Shown here: one piece after another, positions 24,991 to 36,350 of the stretch | How the letters are laid out: each line of letters opens with the position of its first letter | Numbering within the stretch: position 1 is the first letter of the stretch | Assembly (NCBI RefSeq): GCF_036850765.1 | Contig: NC_089494.1 | Span: 54,763,809-54,827,808, forward strand | Source of the DNA: Saccopteryx bilineata | Lineage: Eukaryota > Chordata > Mammalia > Chiroptera > Emballonuridae | Direction: 5' to 3' | Length of the DNA: 64,000 nucleotides | Program-made: the position numbers and the translations under genes | The notes under the pieces: generated by a model | Seen by the model: only the letters and a program-made list of their open reading frames with translations | What the model was told of the DNA's origin: nothing | Databases searched by the model: none

Positions 24991-25419
24991 CTGTTAAAAA
25001 GTAAAAGAAAAGGCTTGATTGGTATATATTGTTTTACTAATTATTGCATGTTGGAGAGACATATATCTAAATGGCACAACTAAATTTAGTTATAATGGAA
25101 AGAAACTACATAAATAATGAACTTCATTTAATTAGATTATTTCATATCTTTTTATGGAACGTGGACCTGAGCATTTGATATCAAGTTTCCAAATTCATTC
25201 ATTCATAATAGTGGTTTTTCTGCCCAAAATGATCTAAAAAGGCTGTATTCCTTGGATACACAGAGGCACACAAAACATTAGCACCAAAATGCTCTCCCAA
25301 ACTTTGTAAGAAAGATCATTATATAATATTAAAAACATATTGGACTAGATAGATCACACATATATCTTAACAATAATAATAATAATAGATACTATCAAAC
25401 ACCTATACAGAATTTTCTC

Positions 25420-25570
25420 ATTATAAAATGATCCCAAAACAAATAAGAATGGCATAAGTAGAATGAATATAATTATTTTAGAAGTGATAAGCTTAGATTC
25501 AGACAGGATAAGGGATTTGTCCACGGTCACATAGCTAGCAATTATCAGAGAGAACAGAAACCTAGCCTTC
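25420..25570 (-). mobile_element. MIR-type SINE remnant
   Basis: The antisense MIR landmarks GGATAAGGGATTTGTCCACGGTCACATAGCTAGC are clear at 25505-25541; flanking parts are diverged. Confidence 0.65.
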
Positions 25571-25728
25571 TCATCGCAGTCTTCATGGGTTTTCACCAGA
25601 ACATCTATCCCTTCATAAATATATAAACATGTATTACAGAGGCTTGGGTACTTGACACAGTGCCAAGATCCAGGTCTAAAAAAGAGACGTGGATTTTGCC
25701 CTTTAACAAGCAGCTCATAGTGTAAATT

Positions 25729-25731
<3 letters not shown>

Positions 25732-25779
<48 letters not shown>

Positions 25780-25787
25780 ACACACAC
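25732..25787. repeat. (CA)n microsatellite
   Basis: A nearly pure CA dinucleotide run with one CAT interruption near the 3' end. It creates the valine/cysteine-rich start of a chance frame on the minus strand. Confidence 0.95.
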
Positions 25788-25799
25788 GGAAATAGATTA

Positions 25800-26480
25800 G
25801 CTTGCTTGAAGAATGAAAGAATGACCCTCAGCAGCCAGGACTTTTGTAGAGTGTCTTACTTGCAAACATTTCCCTCTTCTAAAAAAGTCCCATAACTAAA
25901 TTCTCAGGCTTGAATGTATTAATAGTTTCCAGTATTGGAGCACTATGTGGCTAGCTTGTCTTTGTGCTTTCTAAGGGCCATATTAAAGATTACAGCAAAG
26001 AAGCACATGTGAGTAATTATAACAGACTAATTTGCTTCCACCATTAACCTAAATGCAGTATATTTAAACTATAATGGACAAACAGGCAGCATGAGCTAGA
26101 GAATGCCCCAGGCTTCAAAATGGTTTCATTAACTAGGAAATTTGTCCCACCAGGCTAAAGAAATCCACTACAGAAAATGGATTATTCCATCATCCTGTGG
26201 CCAATCCTGCTATTATGTGAGTCCAGCTCAGCGCAACCTCCCTAGCGGCAGATGAGCTGACTGCTGGGATTGCCAATTGCTCACTCAGAGACTTGTGTAT
26301 AAAGCTCTAAAATGGCCCATTACGTCAGGTGGTTCAGAGGCATTTCATGATCCTGACTTCTAGAACAAGCATAGATAATTAATAAGGCTGACAGAGCCCA
26401 TTATTTTTACACTCAAGTGCATCACATTAAATTAACAGACAGAGGCCACATGATGTGTGACAATTTTTTCCACTGATCAT
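25800..26480. other. Repeat-free block with conserved-noncoding character
   Basis: No repeat signature was recognised across 680 bp. It has several TAAT-core homeodomain-type sites, CAGATGAGCTGA and TTACGTCAGG (CRE-like, 26320-26329), with balanced base composition. A conserved regulatory element is possible but not shown; there is no comparative evidence here. Confidence 0.3.
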
Positions 26481-27241
26481 CATTTATGTGGTGCCACTTC
26501 TGCTATCCCATTTTTCTCTTTCATGGGCTGAACTCCAATCACTAGCCACTATGCAGCCATTCTCTCAGCACCCAGGGTTTTATTTCGTTTTGATTTTCTT
26601 TAACTGGGAAAGCTATTTTGAGTCATTCTCACTGGTAGGACTCTGACATGGTGGGAAAGAAGTTTGAGATAAAATATTAGCATAAAGAGATACAAATATA
26701 GAGCTGACACTGGTTGAGCCAAAGGATATCTGATGTAGATAGGAAAAAAATATATATGACCTTAGAGTGTCTATTAGAAAAACCATCTTTGACCCTATTC
26801 TCAAATTCTCAGAAATGGTGTTTGTTGATCCTAATGAATTATCTGATAAAATGAGGCTGTCCTTTGAGGAGTTAAAGAAAATATTTCTACCTACTCTGTA
26901 CTTTCCAATGACATGATGTATTATAAAGTGTCACCTTCAAACATAAAAATCAAACTTAGAACTTCTATTATCACTAATGATAGAATAGTGCTCTTATGTA
27001 TTTAGTGTGGATTTCATAGAAATAATTATTGAGAAGTGATTGCTAAAATTAAGTAATTCATAAGCATCAAATCTAACTGTAGAACAATGAAACCAATGTG
27101 GGACAAACACTAGAACGTATATTAAAATGTTTAATGCCATCATAGTCTATTTGCAAGGAATTGTAAAGCCAATGCTGCTGCCTATTGGAACTAACGAGAG
27201 AATTTTTAATAAATATGTGTAAAATTGTTCTTACTTCATAA

Positions 27242-27305
27242 TGCAGTCTTTCTTTCTTCCGTTTTTTTTTCTTTCTTTCTTCTGTTTTTTCCTTTCTTCC
27301 ATGCA
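27242..27305. repeat. TTTC-rich low-complexity tract
   Basis: Runs of TTTC and TTCC units. They generate the lysine/glutamate-rich chance frames on the minus strand. Confidence 0.85.
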
Positions 27306-27387
27306 TTCTTTTGTCCATCTTTCTTTTGACCTAGGAGTTTACTGGAAACTGACCACCTGACTAATTTAATCATATATGGTTCTAGAT

Positions 27388-27707
27388 CAGGGGTCGGGAA
27401 ACTTTTTGGCTGAGAGAGCCATGAATGCCACATATTTTAAAATGTAATTCCATGAGAGCCATACAACGACCTGTGTACGTTAGGCATTATCCAATAAAAA
27501 TTTGGTGTTGTCCCGGAGGACAGCTGTGATTGGCTCCAGCCACCTGCAACCATGAACATGAGCGGTAGGAAATAAATGGATTGTAATACATGAGAATGGT
27601 TTATATTTTTAACGTTATTATTTTTTTTATTAAAGATTTGTCTGCGAGCCAGATGCAGCCATCAAAAGACCCACATCTAGCTCGCGAGCCATAGGTTCCG
27701 ATCCCTG
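27388..27707. mobile_element. 320-bp hAT-family MITE with 8-bp duplication
   Basis: It begins CAGGGGTCGGGAAACTTTTT and ends TAGGTTCCGATCCCTG, giving inverted termini of the CAGGGGTCGG type. It has the internal GAGAGCCATGAATGCCACA block found in bat non-autonomous hATs. Flanks are TTCTAGAT (27380-27387) and CTCTAGAT (27708-27715), 7 of 8 matching, as expected for an 8-bp hAT duplication. It encodes no transposase. Confidence 0.9.
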
Positions 27708-27894
27708 CTCTAGATGGTCTTCATAAGTAAAATATCAAATCTAGTCTTAAATGTTGCAGACTTGCCACCAGTGAAATATTCCTCACCACATAATTCATAT
27801 TTGTAGTGCACCATCTTTACCTATGGAATTCAAAATCATGAGAATTACTATTCTTTAAATACTGTGAATTTCAGTGGCCCTGACATGGAAATAA

Positions 27895-28312
27895 ACAAAG
27901 TATCCCTCAATAGGGGACTGGATAAAGAAGATGTGGTACATATAAACAATGGAATACTACTCAGCCATAAGAAATGATGACATAGTGCCATTTACGACAA
28001 CATGGATGGACCCTGAGAACATTATACTCAGTGAAATAAGTAAATCGGAAAAGGCTAAGAACTGTATCATTTCATACATAGGTGGAATATAAAACTGAGA
28101 CTCATGGACATAGATAAAAATGAAGTGGTTTCCAGAGGAAGGGGGGTAGATGTGAGAGGACTAAAGAGGGCCAAATATATGGTGATAGAAATTGTTTTGA
28201 CTTTGCACTCAAAGTCAAATGAGTACACAATGCAATAAATAGTTTATGTACTATGGAGATGTATACCTGAAACTTATGTGTTCCTATAAACCAATGTTAC
28301 TGCATTAATTTA
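27895..28312 (+). mobile_element. L1 3'-end fragment
   Basis: The sense ORF2 C-terminus ATGGAATACTACTCAGCCATAAG and ACATGGATGGACCCTGAGAA are followed by a 3'UTR ending in TACCTGAAACTTATGTG. 5'-truncated and non-coding; older than the L1 at 10-17 kb. Confidence 0.88.
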
Positions 28313-28315
28313 ATT

Positions 28316-28444
28316 TTTTTGAGAGACAGGGGAGAGATAAACAGAAGCATCAAGCTACCCCTGTATGAGCCCTCACCTGGGAATCAAACTGGCCACCTTC
28401 ACCATCCAGGATGACACTCCAACCATCCAAGCTATCAGGCCAGG
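28316..28444 (-). mobile_element. Degenerate tRNA-derived SINE
   Basis: On the minus strand it starts CCCTGGCCTGATAGCTTGG and has a B-box-like stretch (GTTTGATTCCCAGGTGAGGG). Short and diverged. It abuts a second SINE of similar plan at 28455. Confidence 0.65.
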
Positions 28445-28454
28445 GTTTAATTCT

Positions 28455-28455
28455 T

Positions 28456-28502
<47 letters not shown>

Positions 28503-28503
28503 T
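28455..28503. repeat. (TTTA)n microsatellite in a SINE tail
   Basis: About 12 TTTA units. On the minus strand this is the TAAA-type tail of the SINE that follows. Confidence 0.93.
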
Positions 28504-28688
28504 AGTTTTAGAGAGACAGAGAAAGGAAGGGAGCGAGAGGGGAGAGGAAAGGGAAGACTCCTTCTGTTGTTCCATTCAGTCATGCATTTCTTGGCTGCTT
28601 CCCACGTGTGCCTTGCCCTGGGATTGAACCCATAATCTTGTCATTTTGGGACAAGGCTCTTAACCAACTGAACTAACCTGCCAGGGCC
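28504..28688 (-). mobile_element. tRNA-derived SINE, older family
   Basis: The minus-strand head AGGCCCTGGCAGGTTAGTTCAG gives an A-box, GGTTCAATCCCAGG a B-box, then GGCACACGTGGG and a GA/TC tract. It differs from families A-C by its GTTAGTTCAGTTGGTTAAGAGC head. Confidence 0.8.
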
Positions 28689-28689
28689 T

Positions 28690-29660
28690 AATTTAATTTC
28701 TAAATAAAAAATATTTTAAATAATAAATAGATACTGTAAATTTACTAGTACTTAATACAGCTATTAATTCTTTTGATGCAGGGACATTTCTATGATTATG
28801 TAGAATAGATTCATCCTAAACAGGATTTGTCTAAATTATATTAATGTAATTTTGCTTTAAAAATATTATTCAGAATTATTAGAATAATTAATTTTCTCAG
28901 TCTACTACAAAAGTTTCTCCTGTGGACTCTACCTCCAGTGAAAATCTCTTCTTCCAAAACCCTAAATAGCTATACTCATTTCTCCAGTTTCTTGTACTTA
29001 TTGGCTAAGAAAATAAATTCCTGGATTTATGAAGCAAGTTGTTTTGAGATACACTATTCAGAGAAGAGAATACCTTCGCACCCACTGTGTTGATACACTT
29101 GAAGCATCAGCATTGGAAATTTTCAGATGGCATGCCCTGAGCTTCATCCAGGACACTGCTCTAGGAGCTGTGTCTCCCTGACCAAGGCTGTCATTCATTG
29201 AAGAGCTGCAGGCTTCTCCCTGTCAGTTCAGGTTTGTGTGCAGATAAGTCATGTGTGTAAAGAACACCAAATGCTCCACTAACAGATGCCCATAAAACAT
29301 GAGCTGTAGATGTCATTTTTAAGCATCTCAGAAACAAAATCATTTGCTGAGGTTTAATTCGTAAGGGCCTAATAACAAATGTAAATATTTATGGTTGTCA
29401 TAAGGTTGATTGAGTTACACACAGTTGGCCTCCATGTTCTTTCAAATCTGCAAATGGAAGCATCCCTGTGCAAGCCACAAACCTCACAGTGGGTATGTGT
29501 GATTTCAAGAGATGTATTTGAAAAGGTTACCAGTTCCTCAATATTGCTATTGTTGGCTTTTGTTATAATGGTCCCTTTACTTCCTTGTATGTTAGATAGC
29601 AAAAGCTGAGAGGAAGGTCACAGCAAAGATGATGGAAGTAGATAAAGTCACCATGGATAA
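28690..29660. other. Unassigned DNA
   Basis: No repeat or gene was recognised. Overlapping 72- and 77-codon frames on opposite strands at 29369-29609 show no domain. Confidence 0.45.
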
Positions 29661-29675
29661 AACTCATTTTCTTGC

Positions 29676-29996
29676 CTGACTGGTGGTGGAGCAATAGATA
29701 GAAACATCAATCTGGGATGCTAAGGTTGCAGGTTCGAAACCCCAAGGTCGTTGGTTTGAGTGCAGGTTTGCCAGTTTGAGCATAGGTTGCTTGCTCGAGC
29801 ATGGGGTCATGAACATGATCCCAAAGTCACTGGCTTGAGCCCAAAGGTTGCTGGCTTGAGACTAAGGTCACTGGCTCAGCTTCAGCACCCCTCTCACCCC
29901 AGGTCAAGGCATATACGAGAAACAATCAATGAACAACTACTAGTTGATGCTTCTTATCTCTCTCCTTTCCTGTCTCTCTCTCAAAACAAACATACA
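29676..29996 (+). mobile_element. Family B SINE with expanded internal repeats
   Basis: The head GCCTGACTGGTGGTGGAGCA and the usual tail (CAATCAATGAACAACTA, TTGATGCTTCTTATC) bracket a middle in which GGTCACTGGCTTGAGC-like units of about 20 bp recur at least six times. Similar flanks (CTCATTTTCT and TTCATTTTCT) lie on either side. Confidence 0.88.
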
Positions 29997-30058
29997 AACA
30001 AAAATTCATTTTCTCACAATCTTGTGTTGGATCTCACTTGATTAAAAAGATATAACTC

Positions 30059-30391
30059 GCCTGACCAGGTGGTGGTGCAGTGGATAGAGTGTCGAACTGG
30101 GATGCAGAGGACCCGGGTTCGAGACCCCAAGATCACCAGCTTGAGCGTGGGCTCATCTGGTTTGAGCAAAGCTTACCAGCTTGGACCAAGGTTGCTGGCT
30201 CAAGCAAGGAGTTACTCAGTCTGCTGAAGGCCTGCGGTCAAGGTACATATGAGAAAGCAATCAATGAACAACTAAGGGGTCGCAACGAAAAACTAATGAT
30301 TGATGCTTTTTATCTCTCTCTGTTCCTGTCTGTCTGTTCCTATCTATCCCTCTCTCTGATTCTCTGTCTCTGTAAACAAACAAACAAACAA
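30059..30391 (+). mobile_element. Family B SINE
   Basis: The full-length plan runs from GCCTGACCAGGTGGTGG to a tail of ACAA units. Perfect 15-bp duplications, AAAAAGATATAACTC, lie at 30044-30058 and 30392-30406. It lies about 60 bp from the preceding SINE, in the same orientation. Confidence 0.95.
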
Positions 30392-30939
30392 AAAAAGATA
30401 TAACTCTAACTCTATGTAGATAAAAATGTAAATAGCCTTTTCCTCTTAAATAACATTCTTCATTAATTTTGAAAATTACTGATCTACATTACCTGATAAC
30501 TCCTTTTCTCCCATACCTAAGGTCTAATATATTAGATACATTTTAGAAAAATTGGTACATATATAAAATGATATGCCTTGGTTTGTATATATTATACTTG
30601 TTGACTTTCAAAAATAGCAATCCTAAAAATTCACTTAAAAATCACCTTTGAGAATATTAATGGTCACCTCCACCTATTCTAGATAAGAAAGCTCCATCCC
30701 CAACCGCTGTGTCACCATTGGCAAGCCATCCCTACTTCTAGAGTATAAAATCTAAGCCATTCTCCTTCCTCCCAGCTTTTTGAATCTCATTATTATACTT
30801 TATCAATCACCATTCCTCCCTGTAGACCAATTAATCAATTCCCAGATCACTTCCCACTATTTCTTAAAGAATCATTCCCAACTAGCTTTCAAAACTTCAC
30901 ATCTTGAATCATACTTCAGATTACATTTAATCCTATCTG

Positions 30940-31280
30940 CTATATGTTGAATATTTATGTCTCCATTAAAATCATATATTATAACTTATGTGATGATATT
31001 AAAAAGTAGGGCTGTTGGGAGTGATTATGGCACGAGATCTGAGCCTCCATTAATAAAATCAGTTTATTTATAAAAAGGACCCCAGAACATTCCATTGCGC
31101 ATTCCACCATGGGAGGCTACAGCAAGAAGACAGGGGTCTATGAACCAGGAAAAAGGTCCACCATAAATACCAAATTTGCTGGCACCTTGATCTTGGCCTT
31201 TCCAGCCTCCGGAACTATGTAAAATAAATTGCTGTTTATAAGCCACCCAGACTATGATATTCTACTCCAACAGTCCAGAC
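30940..31280 (+). mobile_element. MLT1 (MaLR) LTR remnant
   Basis: Typical MLT1 sequence: TATGTTGAATATTTATGTC at the start, CCACCATGGGAGGCTACAGCAAGAAG in the middle, then CTTGATCTTGGCC, TCCAGCCTCCGGAACTATG and AATAAATTGCTGTTTATAAGCCACCCAG. AATAAA is the ancestral poly(A) signal. A non-coding ancient LTR. Confidence 0.85.
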
Positions 31281-31384
31281 TATGACTCTAAGCCCTCTAC
31301 TTCCTAAACTTCCTTTCCTCCTTCTTTTAATAAACTTGGTGACTTCCCTTTATTTTAGCTTTTTTGTAAAGCTTTCCATAATGC

Positions 31385-31555
31385 TCCCAGCTTGGTGCTT
31401 GTCAAATTTTACTTCAAGTCACTTGGGCATCTTGTTAAAATGCAGATTCTGATTCAATAGATCTGGCTAGGGCTTGAGATATTGCATTTCCAACGAGCTC
31501 CTAGGTGATGCTGATGTTGCTGGCCTTTGGGCTCACTGTGAGTAACAAGGTTCTG
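31385..31555 (-). mobile_element. MER5-type hAT (Charlie) remnant
   Basis: It holds ACTTGGGCATCTTGTTAAAATGCAGATTCTGATTC, TTGCATTTCCAACGAGCTCC and TAGGTGATGCTGATG, the order of an antisense MER5A. Ancient, about 170 bp. Confidence 0.85.
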
Positions 31556-31624
31556 ACCTCTAAATTCATATTGGGTAGAGCAGGCACTATGCATGATATA
31601 TTCATCTTTTATTTTCAGTGAACC

Positions 31625-31690
31625 ACAGAGTACTTGACACAGAAAATGTGACTTAATAAATATTTGTTGAGTGAATGACTGACTCAATGA
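31625..31690 (+). mobile_element. L2 3'-end remnant
   Basis: The sense-strand tip TACTTGACACAG...TTAATAAATATTTGTTGAGTGAATGA is the classic L2 end. Confidence 0.65.
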
Positions 31691-34600
31691 ATAAATGCAT
31701 AATATTTACTCTGGCACTTAGAAATTCCTGCTTAAAATAGAATATTTTTATATGCACTTTTCCTCTAAAATTTAGTTGAGGGAAGGTATAATATTGTACT
31801 TTTTTGTATCTCTAAAAGGTTATATATGCTTTTTGTGTCTACAAAAAATAGGCACTCAATATATCGATTGAGCAGTCAATTGATAAAAAAGATTGAATAA
31901 GTAACTGGCAAAGCAGGGGCATCAGGTGTAGCCAGCACACGAGTGACCTAGAGTGAAAAAGTCATGTGACATGCTAGCTGGCCAGACCAAGAAATACCAA
32001 GCTCCACATCCAGCAAAAGGCAGAGTAAGGGGGCAGATATATTAAAATGAGCCACCAGAATAAAAGGTCCTTTGTAGACACAGACACACTCTAATGAGAA
32101 AAGTGCTTCAGTTAGTTAAAATGCCAAGCCAGTGGTTGATATGCTTGGGAATAAAACCAAGCATTATTACAGTGGTAGGCAGATGGTGCATTTTTTTTTC
32201 TTAATTCAAAGCTTCACTTTTGTAAATAACAATGGAAATTGAACAACTGGCACATACCAAGCTTTCAGACTGCATTAAGGGTTTTCAGAAGTGAATTTCC
32301 TGAACAATTTCTGCCTCTGGAGTATTTAAATGTATATTGACTTGCATTATTATTCAATATTTCATACCTCTGTGTTATATTCTCAATCAGGCTGCAGTCA
32401 CCCACGGGTAGGGACCTCATCTATGCATACAGGAGATGCACAGTGATACTTGTTGAATAGACACGATATTTTGCAGGACTTGGGTGGCACACCACTGGTT
32501 CCAGATATGGATCTGGTAGTAAGAAGAGAAGAACAAGGAAGGGTCAGGGAGTGGAATTTGAGGCATGTAACTTGAGTGGATTCCCAGACTAGAAAGCATT
32601 TCATAGACATTGGATTCAGATTTCCTTCTTTTTTAAAAAATTATATCCCCGGAAGATGAACTAGCTTAGAATTCTGCCAATGACTAATTCTTAAATAATA
32701 TCATGTGGTTTAAACAGACAAGAACTGCAGTGCCCTAAAGCTCTCAGAATCACTTCACCAAACACTGACTCTGCCACCAGATTCTAAGCAAGTCAGATAC
32801 AAAAAAATGTATCAACAGGGGCAATGCACTATTATTTTCTGATTATACTATATTTGCCAGAAAAGTAGTTAAGATGTTGATTCTGAAAAATATAGGGCAT
32901 ATCGATGTGTGTATGGTTCAAAATATACCTATAATGTTTAGGATTCATGCTTTAATGCTTTATTCACTATCTATTCTATAATTACTTAGACAATTATATT
33001 TTGATTCAGCTTTAAAGGATTCTGAAAGCACACAGAAGATTCTCAAACAAAGAGTATTTAAAGTGGAATCGAATTAGTAATCTATAACTTAAAATTATGC
33101 ATACCATTTAGCTCCATTTAAAATCAGAGCACCAGAAGAAGCCGATTTCCATGGCATTTTCATGATGCAGAGAGGTAAACAATAAATAAATAAGCTGTGC
33201 ATTAATGTGAAATTAACAGCATGATAATTGCTTTACTCATAGAGTGTATATAATATTAAATCCTCAAATAAACACTTACTTAACCTCATTCTCACATATA
33301 TGTATTGCTTTCATCAGAAGTAGTGTAGCTAGACCGCTCAAACCAAGACAGCGTTCACAATGAGATACAAAGTCCACAGAACTCACTGCCATCCCCTGGC
33401 AATGTCAAAGTGATTTCTTTGCAAGCTCCAGCATTGGAGATGTGTTTGAGAGCCAGCGGAAATTTAGAAGTCAATAAAAACATGCATTTCACATATTACT
33501 TTGCATATAACATCATACCTAACTCCTCTGCTAGTTCTTTCAAGAGCCCCCTCCAGTCCACCAGCACAGCTGTCCCAGCGGAGTGCTACTACCCTGCGGA
33601 GCCCAAGGTCACGCTCTCCCTCTCTGTACCCGCATCTGCTGACTTGTTTTACCACATTTATGCAAGAAACTGTTTAACATTATTTCTGCTTAATTATTCC
33701 TTCTCTGCAGTACGCAGAAATCCTTATTTGTAGTTTCCTTATGGCTCTTAATAACAGCTCAAGTCTATCTTGTGCTCTGGGCCCAGCTTTGCCCTAAATT
33801 TAACCCCAAGTAATGGTTTCTCTATCTTACTCAGACCCTGAAACTAACCCATTTCTAAGGAGGCTTCTGGCACTACGGGGCTTTCCAGTAAGCTAGGGTT
33901 AAAGGGTCAGTAACAGTGTTACCTCTACTCTTCTAAGCAGGAAGCTGGTTCAAAGTTATTTGTTGTACACGATAAAACTGTCTCCTTGTTTTCCACAAAT
34001 GTACTCAAAGGTAAGGTTCTGGTGTATGGATTTTGTACACATGACACTCTTCTCCAGCAGAAGGTACCAACCACTTAATTAGAAGTCAGTGACTAAAAAT
34101 AATAAAATAAAAATAATAATAAAATGAAACAATTATGCATGAGGTCTAAAGGAAAGAAAATCTTGTCACCCCAAATAAACATCAAAAATTATTATATTCC
34201 ATTGTTCCAGTGATGAAAGTAGTATGTCTTTGATGATCTAAACTTAAATTTGACACAATGGGTAATTTTAAGCCTGAGGCTTTTATGCCATTTTCAGAGC
34301 CTCTGTCAGTGAGTGCTTTAAGCTAATTACATTTGATGCAGCAAATCAACAAAACCACTGCTGGTTATGACCTTTGCCAGAAGCACTAGTGAGCTAGACA
34401 AATGGAGCTTAAGATGCTATTAGTTGTTCTGTTGCGAAGTTCCAGAGACAGCCCGACAGGAGGCTGTTGCATGGCTTGGGCATGCATCCTCCAGATGGCA
34501 CTCTGCATTGGCTTGTGGCAAAGCTCACAGGGATACTGGCACATTTTCTCTGTCAAAATGAAAGTTTTCCAATTACAAGGAGATAATGTGAGGAACTGCA

Positions 34601-35448
34601 AACTTAATCTCTTGAACAAAAGGTTGCAAGCTGTGTAATAGCCATTTCAGGGGAGAGATTTCACTATCGTTCAATTGATTTAAACATTGTGGATCACAAA
34701 ATGGGCTATCTTTCCTAATAAAACCAAGGAATCGGCTGCAGTCGATTTTATTTCCTAGAACAGTGTTGTAATAGCTTCATCATCTCAGGGAGGATTCTTT
34801 TAAATAAGTGCTCTGCCATCAAACTAAACTTTGTGATTTTTTTCCTAATGTGTAAACAGGTACAGAATAGACATTTTCCTTTTAGTTAAACACCCAATGG
34901 CTTAAATGAAGGCTTCAGGTATGATGTTATAACAGACCATTTTAAATACCAGATCATAGAATTTCATTGGCAAGACTATACATATTGAAGGATAAGAAAG
35001 CACTATTATCATCAAAGCCTATTAGCTAAAATGTTCGCTTCTTCATTTTCTAACCCAGTGAGCACTAGTAAAAATGACATGCAGGACAATCAATAGATAT
35101 GGAAACAAGGTGACACATCTCAACACTTGTCCAAAAATAACTGACCCTTCAAAGCAAGTCAGCAGTACTTTGTTGTAAGGTTACTTCTCAGGACGATGTG
35201 GATTTGCCACTTGACATGAACATGCTGGTGACAAAGCAAGAGAACCAGTATGTATCCACTTTGTCGAATCCCACAGGGACACTACATAGGATGAGAGCGT
35301 GTATGTGCTGGCTTCGAGCAGGATGTGTCACAGAGTAAGTGTGACCACACTCCTGTACTGGATATGTTATACAGAATTTCAGCAGAGAGTAAATGCAAAT
35401 GATCATACAATAAGCAATGATTTTTCAATAGTTACCCTGCCTGAATTC

Positions 35449-35470
35449 TGTGTGTGTGTGTGTGTGTGTG
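35449..35470. repeat. (TG)n microsatellite
   Basis: About 11 TG units. Confidence 0.9.
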
Positions 35471-36133
35471 ATTTAAAGATCATTAACCACTCCAAGATTT
35501 CTAAGCACAGATTCAAAATATTAAAAGGGACAAGGTAGACTTCTAAAAATTAATTAACCTAACCGACACACAGAAAATGCTTTTACCTCACGTTTCAAAA
35601 TCATTTAAAATACACTATCTTACTCATTCACATGAAGACCAATGTAGCAAGGTGGCATAAAACATCAAACTGTAGTCAACACGGTGAAACTAGAGTCAGC
35701 AAACACCTTTTGTTGTTGTCATAGAAAGTATCTAGGAAACTGTCCTTTCTTGGCTGAAAATTCAGTCAGCTAAATAAAGCAGGATTATAAATTCTAAGGA
35801 GTCTCCACTGTAACATTGTAAAATCTGTAAATCAGCCAGAAATATAAGCAAACCTTTCAGATCACTCAGAAAACAAACTCCTGTTGAAGAGTTAACATTT
35901 TCAAGCAATGAGCTCTTTTAAAAAGTCTCAACATCAACATAAAGTGGTCTATAACAGCTGTTGTAAAGCTCGACATCAATTTTATGTCGGCTCAACTGCT
36001 GAACAGCAATCACAATGACATCCCTCAGGAGGCATTTAAGGGCCCAAGCGTATTGCAATTTAAAAACTGAGCAGGAAATCAAAAGTAATTCCTAGTCTGT
36101 TTACGAAAATATTTCTCCCTATGTTCTTGTACC

Positions 36134-36146
36134 ACCACCTAGTGGT
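36134..36146. promoter_or_regulatory. CTCF-like motif
   Basis: ACCACCTAGTGG matches 11 of 12 bases of the reverse CTCF core GCCACCTAGTGG. It lies outside any recognised repeat. Sequence match only; binding is unknown. Confidence 0.4.
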
Positions 36147-36209
36147 TACATAGCTCTCAATCGGCCCATTAGCAGAAAACAAATAGTAGCTGTTGTGACG
36201 TTTAAAAAC

Positions 36210-36350
36210 GAAAAGGAGAGAACAGAAAGAAAAAAAAGGAAAGGAAAGAGGAAGGGAAGCAAAGAGGAAGGGAGGAAGAAAGGAAGTAACCGAGAAGGAA
36301 AAGAAACTCAGAGATGAGAGAACAAAAACAGAAGACAAAAGAAAAACAAA
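36210..36350. repeat. Purine-rich (GGAA/AAAG) tract
   Basis: Nearly all A and G across ~140 bp, with GGAAGGGA and AAAGGAA words. It accounts for the phenylalanine/serine-rich minus frame of 119 codons. Confidence 0.85.

Noticed and set aside
25354..25785. 143-codon minus frame starting with Cys/Val repeats
   Set aside because: The start is the CA microsatellite and the body crosses a MIR remnant; no domain.
33410..33733. 107-codon plus frame in the repeat-poor island
   Set aside because: No domain, no clear splice context and AT-rich ends. Kept only as part of the island.
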